From positions 248,001 to 312,000 of the forward strand of contig NZ_MORL01000007.1 in assembly GCF_001870735.1 (NCBI RefSeq): DNA of 64,000 bases, written 5' to 3'. Under the pieces are notes generated by a model. That model was given only the letters and a program-made list of their open reading frames with translations. It did not search any database and had not been told where the DNA came from. The DNA comes from Arsenicibacter rosenii (GTDB lineage Bacteria > Bacteroidota > Bacteroidia > Cytophagales > Spirosomataceae). The position numbers and the translations under genes were made by a program. Of the stretch, positions 32,466-39,858 are shown piece by piece; positions within the stretch are counted from its first letter, which is position 1, and each line of letters starts with the position of its first letter.

Positions 32466-34526
32466 TCAAAATCCAATTTTCCCCTTGCGCCCTTTCCCGC
32501 TTTCGCCCGCGGCCCATTCCTTCATCTGCGCAATCTCCTTGTCGAAACCACCCGACAGAATCGGGAAACGGCACCAGGTCCGCGGGTCGAGGTTGTGGTC
32601 GTCGAGGTGGAACGATGGGGCGTAACGCTCCCGCTTCCACTGGTTGCGGCTCCATAAGCGGAAAAAACGCTCTACCCACAACATCAGCCGGTCACGCGTA
32701 TAAACATCTTCGAAGTGGACCTCCATCAGCTTCAGCACATCAACCGGTGCCTGCTTGTCGCGGATGGCTGCGTTTTCGATCTGGTTCAGCACATCGTATG
32801 GCATCAGGTCGTCTTCATCGGTTTGCTTTTTGTCGAGTGGGCGAAGTTCGGCCGTTGGCTGAAGGGTATTCACACGGTGCAGCCCCGATAGTTTAATGGC
32901 GGTTTCGGCCGACGGCGTGCCGGCAATGTTCAGCCCTGTTGTTTCGAGCCAGCGTAGCCAGCTGCGTAGAAAATGCTTGTCGATGCCGGTAATCGGGCTG
33001 ATACTACCCGCTGTATCACCGTCCATGGTGGCGTAACCAACCGCCGCTTCCGACCGGTTAGAGGTCGACAGCAGCAATGCATTCTGTAGGTTAGCCAGCA
33101 TCCAGACGCCCGGGGCACGCACCCGTGCCTGAATATTCTGCAGCGCCAGGTCATCGGTATCCCAGCTGAGTGTACGGCCCAGCTGTTCCTCAATTAATCC
33201 GCGATAGGTTTCGACCAGCCCGTTGATGTTGATGGTATAGAATGTAGCGCCGATGCTGTCTGCCAGCTCTTTAGCCGACAGATACGTGTCTTCCGACGAG
33301 TTTTCCGTGCCCTGATAGATCACCGTCAGGAGCTTGCCGACAATCTGTTCGGCGGTCTGGCAATCCTGAAGGGCTTTGATGTAGCTCAGTTTTCGTTTGA
33401 TGCCTTCAATACCGATGTTTTCAATGGCCATACGAACCATCAGGAAAACGGTTGCGGCAATGGCCGACGAGTCAGCACCGCCGCTGAGGGAAAGCACATA
33501 GCCGTGTGACCGGCTCTTGCGTAGGTAGTCGAAGAGGCCGAGCGCCACGGCACGGGCAAACTCTTCCTCTTTAATGTAGCCACCGCGTTCCCATGATTCG
33601 AGTTCGGCCCGTTGCAGTACCGGTCGTATGTCGGGGAAATGAAAAAGCGACTGTACTTTCAGAGCAGGGTACGCCATGGCCATATTCACCCGGTTCTGGG
33701 TCTGGTTCAGGCGCGTACTGTCGACGTCGATAACCGCCGTAACAATATGATGGTCTTCGTAGCTAAGGCGCGGGCTCGATACCAGCAGTTCGCCGTTGGA
33801 AGCAATCATGGCATCACCGTCGTAGATTGCCCGGCCGGCTTCGTTACCCAGCATGTTGGTATAGACATAACTCACCCCGAACGAACGGGACGCATCAATC
33901 ACAAACCGCTCCCGGACCACTGACTTGTTAAAGCCGAAATGGCTGGCCGAAGGGTTCATGATAATGTCGATGCCCCGTTCATACAAAGCCCGGCCGGGTC
34001 GGCTGGCAATCCAGGCATCCTCACAGATTTCGAAACCGATCCGGACTCCCGACAGATCGAAGACAAGGTCGCCGATGGGGTACGACATCTCGCTGTGGCC
34101 GGGAGCTGCCAGCCGGATTTCGTCGCGGAAGCCGAGCGTCCAGGGCTGAAACCAGCGGGTCTCGTAATGGATGCCGTTGTTGGCCAGATTCTGCTTACAG
34201 GCAAAGCCCAGAATCTGTTTGTTGGCCACCAGACAAACCACATCGTAAGTTCGGTTGTTATAGCGTAATGGCAGCCCGAGCGCCACGGCCATGTCGTGTG
34301 TGTGCTCCGAAATCTCAAACAGTGAGGCCACCGATTGGTCAATGGTGTTCTGCGCGAAAAAGGCATCTTCGCAGCCATAACCACAGATGCTGAGCTCTGG
34401 CAGACATAAAAGGCTGACCTCTTGTTTACGGGCCGTTTCGATGGCCGCAATGATATTTTTCTGGTTATGTTCCCACGCCAGCGGAATCTGATTCAGTACG
34501 CCGGCGGCAACTTTGATCAATTTCAT
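32466..34526 (-). CDS. nadE: Glutamine-dependent NAD+ synthetase
   Basis: This 686-residue two-domain enzyme makes NAD+ from deamido-NAD+ and glutamine. The N-terminal carbon-nitrogen hydrolase domain has the triad Glu44 (LCLPELSICG), Lys111 (FACKQNLAN) and Cys168 (GFEICEDAWI). The C-terminal synthetase domain has the ATP pyrophosphatase loop SGGADSS (348-354), followed by LSTSNRSEAAVGYATMDGD and KLSGLHRVNTLQPTAELRPL. Length matches the glutamine-dependent class. It precedes the EamA transporter in the transcript. A terminator hairpin lies about 55 bp upstream of its start, with no gene in front of it. Confidence 0.95.
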   Translation of the reverse strand: MKLIKVAAGVLNQIPLAWEHNQKNIIAAIETARKQEVSLLCLPELSICGYGCEDAFFAQNTIDQSVASLFEISEHTHDMAVALGLPLRYNNRTYDVVCLVANKQILGFACKQNLANNGIHYETRWFQPWTLGFRDEIRLAAPGHSEMSYPIGDLVFDLSGVRIGFEICEDAWIASRPGRALYERGIDIIMNPSASHFGFNKSVVRERFVIDASRSFGVSYVYTNMLGNEAGRAIYDGDAMIASNGELLVSSPRLSYEDHHIVTAVIDVDSTRLNQTQNRVNMAMAYPALKVQSLFHFPDIRPVLQRAELESWERGGYIKEEEFARAVALGLFDYLRKSRSHGYVLSLSGGADSSAIAATVFLMVRMAIENIGIEGIKRKLSYIKALQDCQTAEQIVGKLLTVIYQGTENSSEDTYLSAKELADSIGATFYTININGLVETYRGLIEEQLGRTLSWDTDDLALQNIQARVRAPGVWMLANLQNALLLSTSNRSEAAVGYATMDGDTAGSISPITGIDKHFLRSWLRWLETTGLNIAGTPSAETAIKLSGLHRVNTLQPTAELRPLDKKQTDEDDLMPYDVLNQIENAAIRDKQAPVDVLKLMEVHFEDVYTRDRLMLWVERFFRLWSRNQWKRERYAPSFHLDDHNLDPRTWCRFPILSGGFDKEIAQMKEWAAGESGKGRKGKIGF

Positions 34527-34581
34527 ACGTAACCCCTGCGGGTGTTTGGCAGCTAATACAGAGCTATAACAAGCCTGTCTG

Positions 34582-34611
34582 CAAAAAAAGCACAGATTTT
34601 AATCCTGTGCT
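34582..34611 (-). terminator. Terminator hairpin in the nadE leader or of an unannotated transcript
   Basis: On the minus strand AGCACAG and CTGTGCT arms form a stem followed by TTTTTTT. The hairpin is 56 bp upstream of the nadE ATG at 34526 and no minus-strand gene precedes it up to rpoN, so it could be an attenuator or the end of a small RNA. The rest of the 442-bp gap to rpoN (34527-34968) shows nothing else recognisable. Confidence 0.6.
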
Positions 34612-34968
34612 AACGAATTAGTCATTCCGGTGAAACTATCTACATCCATATACGTAAAAAGAATGGGGTAAATCTGTTACAAATCCTGTTACAGGTGTAT
34701 TAATTAAGCGTCTATTAGATATACTTAATTCTGAGTACCACTGAATCAGAAAATAAAGCGATAATAATGTGGGTAAAATGGCTTAAATCAGGATGTTGAG
34801 TAGTTTTTAGGGGCAAAGCGTCAAGGATACACAAAAAGATATTTTGAGATTTTTCTTCGCAGCAAACAAAAAAAATGTAAAATTGGTCTAATAATTGTGG
34901 CTGGGCTTAGATGCAGCCCGCTTCATACGACTCAACGTTCTATAAGACCTTAATCCCGTTTATGTACT

Positions 34969-36420
34969 ATGCAGAAATTGAGCCTAAACCAGTCGTTGCA
35001 ACAGAAGCTGTCCCCCCAGCAGATACAGTTTATCAAGCTGTTGCAAATACCGACTGCCGAGCTGGATGCGCGAATCGAGGAGGAATTAGAGATTAACCCG
35101 GCCCTGGAAGAAGGCGCAGAGGATTACGACGACAACAGTCAGTCGGATGATCCGTTTGCAGATGATTATGATGATGATTACAAAGACCGGTCCGATGATT
35201 TAGACATCGATAACTATCTGCATAACGAAGACTATACAGGGTACAAAATGCAGGGCGATGCTTACGGGGAAGAAGACCGTGAGATGCCGATTGCTATGCG
35301 GTCCACCTTGTCGGATTCACTGATTCAGCAGTTTGGTTATCTGGGGTTAGACCCTGAGCAGCACGCAATCGGGTTGCAGCTAATCGGCAGTATTGAGAGT
35401 GACGGCTACATCCGGCGTTCGCTGCAGGCCATCGTCAATGACCTGGCCTTTGCCCAGGGAATTTATACGGATGTAGAAGAGCTGGAACTCGTTTTAAGAA
35501 AGGTCCAGACATTCGATCCGCCCGGCATCGGTGCCCGTACCTTGCAGGAATGCCTGTTGCTGCAGCTGGAGCGAAAAGACCAGACCGATGAGTGTGTACG
35601 GCTGGCAAGCAAAATCATCCAGGAAAGTTTTGATGAGTTTTCGAAGAAACACTTCGATAAGATTCAGAAGCGACTCAATATCAGCGATGAAACGCTGAAG
35701 AAAGTGATTGCCATCATTACCAAGCTGAACCCGAAACCGGGATCGGTTGAAGGCGAAGACGGTACCGCGCAGTACCTCATTCCGGATTTTATCCTGACCA
35801 ACAGCGGCGGAAAACTTGAACTGACCCTGAACTCGAAAAACGCCCCTGAGCTGAAAATCAGCCGTTCGTTTGCAGAGATGCTCGATACCTATGACAAGAG
35901 CACAAAACATAATAAAAACCTGCGCGAAACAGTAACGTTTGTGAAGCAGCGTCTGGATGCCGCCAAGTGGTTTATCGATGCTATCAAACAGCGCCAGCAG
36001 ACCCTGCTGAAGACGATGAATGCCATCGTGAAGTTTCAGTACGATTTCTTCCTGACAGGCGATGAGTCGAAGCTGCGGCCGATGATCCTGAAAGACATCG
36101 CGACCCTTATTGACATGGATGTTTCGACGGTTTCGCGGGTAGCAAACAGCAAATCGGTACAGACCGAATTCGGCATTTATCCGCTTAAATACTTTTTCTC
36201 AGAAGGTATTTCGACAGATTCGGGCGAGGATGTCAGTAGCCGTGAAGTAAAGAATATCCTGAAGGAACTGATTGATAATGAGCCGAAAGTGAATCCGCTC
36301 TCGGACGATAAGCTGGAGAAAATGCTGAATGAACGGGGGTACAACATTGCCCGCCGGACAGTGGCTAAATACCGCGAACAACTTAATATTCCGGTAGCCC
36401 GCTTGCGTAAACAACTCTAA
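34969..36420 (+). CDS. rpoN: RNA polymerase sigma-54 factor
   Basis: This 483-residue protein has the glutamine-rich region I (LSLNQSLQQKLSPQQIQFIKLLQIP) that contacts enhancer-binding proteins. An acidic region II (about 48-90) follows, then the core-binding region III (LGLDPEQHAIGLQLIGSIESDGYI, VQTFDPPGIGARTLQECLLLQL). The HTH (LKDIATLIDMDVSTVSRVANSKSVQT) and the RpoN box near ARRTVAKYRE close the protein. It is intact and of normal length. Its stop codon overlaps the convergent hypothetical gene by 4 bp. Confidence 0.96.
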   Translation: MQKLSLNQSLQQKLSPQQIQFIKLLQIPTAELDARIEEELEINPALEEGAEDYDDNSQSDDPFADDYDDDYKDRSDDLDIDNYLHNEDYTGYKMQGDAYGEEDREMPIAMRSTLSDSLIQQFGYLGLDPEQHAIGLQLIGSIESDGYIRRSLQAIVNDLAFAQGIYTDVEELELVLRKVQTFDPPGIGARTLQECLLLQLERKDQTDECVRLASKIIQESFDEFSKKHFDKIQKRLNISDETLKKVIAIITKLNPKPGSVEGEDGTAQYLIPDFILTNSGGKLELTLNSKNAPELKISRSFAEMLDTYDKSTKHNKNLRETVTFVKQRLDAAKWFIDAIKQRQQTLLKTMNAIVKFQYDFFLTGDESKLRPMILKDIATLIDMDVSTVSRVANSKSVQTEFGIYPLKYFFSEGISTDSGEDVSSREVKNILKELIDNEPKVNPLSDDKLEKMLNERGYNIARRTVAKYREQLNIPVARLRKQL

Positions 36421-36806
36421 GTCGACGAATCATTCTGCTGATACCAATGACGGATAACTACTTTTTGTAATTCACGTTTGATAATTAATGCTGCGATCAC
36501 TGGTAAGGTATCGCCCTGATGGTTATGCAGGGCCTTCCTTACCAGTTTTTCTGTTAAGTCGACCCGGTAAAAAACATTCTGGAGCTGCGCAGCGTGCGGC
36601 GCCTGCGCGCGCAGGGTATCGGCAATAACCTGCTTCAGCCCTTCAAAGGAATAGGGCTCCTCACAGGTTACGGGCAACTGCACGCGTGCCATCGAAAAAT
36701 CCTTAATCAATTGCTTCAATAATGCCTGTAGCAGGGCAGGGGTCTGCAGATATGGTTGCAGGTCGTTGCCGGAAAAGGGCGTGATATCGTCTGGCTCAGA
36801 AGTCAT
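36417..36806 (-). CDS. Small hypothetical protein overlapping the rpoN 3' end
   Basis: This 129-residue soluble protein has no family that I recognise. It has a proline-rich acidic N-terminus (EPDDITPFSGNDL), then helices (LLQALLKQLIKDFSM, FEGLKQVIADTLRAQAP) and a basic C-terminal helix (ALIIKRELQKVVIRHWYQQ). It is convergent with rpoN and their stop codons overlap by 4 bp. No signal or membrane segment is present. Its reading frame is clear and its composition normal, which supports a real gene. Confidence 0.6.
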   Translation of the reverse strand: MTSEPDDITPFSGNDLQPYLQTPALLQALLKQLIKDFSMARVQLPVTCEEPYSFEGLKQVIADTLRAQAPHAAQLQNVFYRVDLTEKLVRKALHNHQGDTLPVIAALIIKRELQKVVIRHWYQQNDSST

Positions 36807-36926
36807 ACAGCAGTAAATAGCCGGTTAATATTAAGGCTTTTCCGCTGATTCGCCAAGTACGGACAACGAACCGTAGGTATTTGTCGGCTGAATTTTATCT
36901 TTACAAACCGACAATCGCTTCATCCG

Positions 36927-39287
36927 ATGCTTATACGCTGCCTGCTGACACATCTACTCTGTTTTGCCCTGACCCCGGGCATGGCTCAAAAAATACCCGG
37001 CCTGCAAAAGCCGGTTGAGATCATACGCGACAAATGGGGAATCGCGCACATTTATGCACAAAACGAACACGATCTGTTTTTTGCGCAAGGCTACTCCGCC
37101 GCTCAGGACCGGCTGTTCCAGTTTGAACTGTGGCGGCGCCAGGCGACCGGTACGGTGGCCGAACTGCTGGGTCCGCAGGAACTCAAACGGGATATCGGGA
37201 CGCGGTTGTTTTCGTTCAGAACGACAGACCTGGATGCGGAACTGCGGCATTACCACCCGCATGGCCCGCTGATTGTCCGGGCGTTTGTCGAGGGCGTCAA
37301 CGCCTATATCCGGGACATACTGAAAACACCCGAAAAGCTGCCCTTCGAATTTAAAGTACTGAACACCCAACCTGGTTTCTGGACACCGGAGGTAGTAATC
37401 AGCCGGCATCAGGGGCTGCTGAGTAATATCCGTGAGGAGCTGAACTACGGCCGGCTGGTACACTTGCTGGGCGAGAAAAAGGTGAAAGAGCTGCAGTGGT
37501 TTCACCCGATCACGAAAGACGGTGAGCCGGATCTGACGCTGCACGTCGACGGGGAGGCTTTGTTTCAGCCCATTCTGGAACTCTACGAAGCCTTCCGCTT
37601 ACCGTTGACGTTTCAGAAAGAACAAGACAAAGTAGGCCTGTCGGCTCAGGAAGTGCAGGAGTGGTTCGATACCGAAAAACAATATGTCGGTTCGAATAAC
37701 TGGGTGATCGATGGCAACCAGTCGGCAAGCGGATATCCGATGCTGGCCAATGATCCGCACCGGACGCAGTCGACGCCTTCGCTCCGGTACTGGGTCCACC
37801 TCGATGCGCCCGGCTGGCATGTGGCGGGTGGGGGAGAACCGACACTGCCCGGCGTTTCTATCGGCCACAACGAATACGGCGCCTGGGGGCTGACCATCTT
37901 CGATACGGATAACGAAGACCTCTACGTATACGACATTAATCCGAAAAATCCGGCTCAGTATCGCTACAAAGGTGCCTGGGAAACCATGCGGACACGGAAG
38001 GAAACCATTCCGGTGAAAGGGCAGCCCGACGTAACGGTGGAGTTGAAGTATACGCGTCACGGACCGGTTGTTTTTGAGGACAAAGCCCGTGGCAAGGCCT
38101 ATGCGGTGCGGGCCGGCTGGCTTGATAAAGGCAGCGCTCCCTATCTGGCCAGTCTGCGGATGAATCAGGCGAAGTCGTGGACGGAGTTCCGGCAGGCTTG
38201 TACCTATAGCTACATTCCCGGCGAAAACATGATCTGGGCCACCCGCCCGACTGCCGGGCAAAAGGCCGAAATCGGCTGGCAGGCTGTCGGACTGGCACCG
38301 GTTCGCAAAAACTGGACGGGGCTGGTGCCGGTTCCGGGCGACGGACGCTTCGAATGGGCTGGCTATCTGCCGGTACTGAAACGGCCGTCGAAAGCCAATC
38401 CGGCGGATGGTATTATCGTTACGGCAAATAATAACCTCACACCGGTCGACTACCCATACCGGAACACAGTAGGCTGGATCTGGTCGGGGCCGTCGCGGGC
38501 ACACCGGATCGAAGAAGTTCTTAAAAACGGGCAGCGCAAAACGATGGCTGATTTCATGCAGCTTCAGTCCGATTACCTTTCGTTGCCTGCCCGGACACTG
38601 GTGCCGTTTCTGGCCCTGCTTTCTTCGTCCGACGATAAAACCGAACGGGCTTTAAGCTATTTGCGGCGCTGGGACTACCGGTTAGAACCAAATTCGGTAC
38701 CGGCGGCCATTTACGTGGCCTGGGAAGGGCAGCTGCGCCGGCTGCTGTATGAAGAAGCGGTGCCGGAAAAGGCCCGTGCCTATTTTACGACACTGCCTGT
38801 TAAACGCATGATTGACCGCGTAGTGGCGGCTCCGGTTGCCCGGCGGGACAGCCTGCTGCTGACGAGCCTGACCCGCGCTACCGATGAGCTGGCTAAACGC
38901 CTTGGTCCTGATATGGATGAGTGGCAGTATGGGCAAACCAAAAATAAACACATTACCCTGACACATCCCTTGAGCGGGCTGGTAGATGCCGGCATGCAGA
39001 AGAAGATTAATCTGGGACCGGTTGCGCGGGGCGGCTACGCCGAAACGCCCAATGTAACGGGTCCGGCCTTGAACCAGACGCATGGGGCGTCGTTCCGGAT
39101 ATTGGTGGATACCGAAGACTGGGACCGGACCATGGGCATCAATACGCCCGGTCAATCCGGCGATCCCGATAGCCCGCATTACCGCGACCTGTTCGGGTTG
39201 TGGGCCGAGAACGGGTATTTTCCGGTGTATTTCTCAAAAGAAAAAGTGCAGTCGGTGGCCGAAAAAACGATTCGGCTCACGCCCTAG
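36927..39287 (+). CDS. Penicillin-acylase-family N-terminal-nucleophile hydrolase
   Basis: This 786-residue exported proenzyme has a signal peptide (CLLTHLLCFALTPGMAQ). The alpha chain runs to about 255. The precursor would be cut before Ser256 in the motif GSNNWV, the N-terminal nucleophile of the family. The beta chain has ANDPHRTQSTPSLRYWVHLD, GVSIGHNEYGAWGLTIFDTDNEDLY and the conserved NNN motif in TANNNLTP. Members act as penicillin or acyl-homoserine-lactone acylases; substrate is not inferable here. Its last 4 bp overlap the convergent msrB. Confidence 0.9.
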   Translation: MLIRCLLTHLLCFALTPGMAQKIPGLQKPVEIIRDKWGIAHIYAQNEHDLFFAQGYSAAQDRLFQFELWRRQATGTVAELLGPQELKRDIGTRLFSFRTTDLDAELRHYHPHGPLIVRAFVEGVNAYIRDILKTPEKLPFEFKVLNTQPGFWTPEVVISRHQGLLSNIREELNYGRLVHLLGEKKVKELQWFHPITKDGEPDLTLHVDGEALFQPILELYEAFRLPLTFQKEQDKVGLSAQEVQEWFDTEKQYVGSNNWVIDGNQSASGYPMLANDPHRTQSTPSLRYWVHLDAPGWHVAGGGEPTLPGVSIGHNEYGAWGLTIFDTDNEDLYVYDINPKNPAQYRYKGAWETMRTRKETIPVKGQPDVTVELKYTRHGPVVFEDKARGKAYAVRAGWLDKGSAPYLASLRMNQAKSWTEFRQACTYSYIPGENMIWATRPTAGQKAEIGWQAVGLAPVRKNWTGLVPVPGDGRFEWAGYLPVLKRPSKANPADGIIVTANNNLTPVDYPYRNTVGWIWSGPSRAHRIEEVLKNGQRKTMADFMQLQSDYLSLPARTLVPFLALLSSSDDKTERALSYLRRWDYRLEPNSVPAAIYVAWEGQLRRLLYEEAVPEKARAYFTTLPVKRMIDRVVAAPVARRDSLLLTSLTRATDELAKRLGPDMDEWQYGQTKNKHITLTHPLSGLVDAGMQKKINLGPVARGGYAETPNVTGPALNQTHGASFRILVDTEDWDRTMGINTPGQSGDPDSPHYRDLFGLWAENGYFPVYFSKEKVQSVAEKTIRLTP

Positions 39288-39796
39288 CGGGCCGGTTTGA
39301 AGGTCAGAGCGGTTCCGTTCATGCAATACCGGAGCCCGGTCGGTTCAGGACCATCGGTAAAAACATGGCCGAGATGCGCATCGCAGACGGAGCAAAGCAC
39401 CTCGGTGCGGCGGCCGTCGAAGTCGGTATAAACGGCGTTCGGAGCGATGGGGACATAAAAGCTGGGCCAGCCGGTGCGGGAGTCAAACTTGGTTCGGGAG
39501 GCAAACAGCGGATTGTGGCAACAAACACACTCATAAACGCCAGCCTGGTGCAGGTGGGTGAGGGGGCTGCTGTTGCGGCCTTCGGTGCCTTTCTCCCGCG
39601 TTACATAAAATTGAGGCGCGGTCAGCAGCTCTTCCCACTCCGCATCCGTTTTTACCACACGGCGACCCTGTGGGGGCACCACGCCCGAGCGCTCGAACGC
39701 AGATTTACGGGCCGGTTCCGGATGCAGCCACCGCCAGCCGAGTATCCCGCCGATCAGCAGCAGGCAGCCGATAAGAAACAGGTGATTGGCTTTCAT
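39284..39796 (-). CDS. msrB: Peptide-methionine (R)-S-oxide reductase
   Basis: This 170-residue protein is MsrB with an N-terminal membrane anchor or signal (FLIGCLLLIGGILGW). Catalytic Cys158 lies in GLRYCMNGTALTF. Two CxxC zinc pairs are visible: C90-V-C-C93 and C135-S-V-C138. The conserved FDSRTGWPSF and AHLGHVFTDGP segments are present. The N-terminal extension points to action in the periplasm, repairing methionine-R-sulphoxide in exported proteins. The 3' end overlaps the penicillin-acylase gene by 4 bp. Confidence 0.93.
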   Translation of the reverse strand: MKANHLFLIGCLLLIGGILGWRWLHPEPARKSAFERSGVVPPQGRRVVKTDAEWEELLTAPQFYVTREKGTEGRNSSPLTHLHQAGVYECVCCHNPLFASRTKFDSRTGWPSFYVPIAPNAVYTDFDGRRTEVLCSVCDAHLGHVFTDGPEPTGLRYCMNGTALTFKPAR

Positions 39797-39813
39797 GGTT
39801 AGGTAACGGATTT

Positions 39814-39846
39814 ACCTCCCCGAGAGTTTAAAACCCTCGGGGAGGT
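39814..39846. terminator. Strong hairpin between msrB and the DUF5686 gene
   Basis: 11-bp arms ACCTCCCCGAG and CTCGGGGAGGT with an 11-nt loop, between two genes on the same strand. The T-run is short, so it is a probable but not typical terminator. Confidence 0.6.
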
Positions 39847-39858
39847 ACGGCAGTGGGC

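Noticed and set aside
37599-38504. A 301-residue open frame on the minus strand
   Set aside because: It lies fully inside the penicillin acylase gene, whose product has clear motifs throughout; the antisense translation is arginine/proline-rich with no family resemblance.
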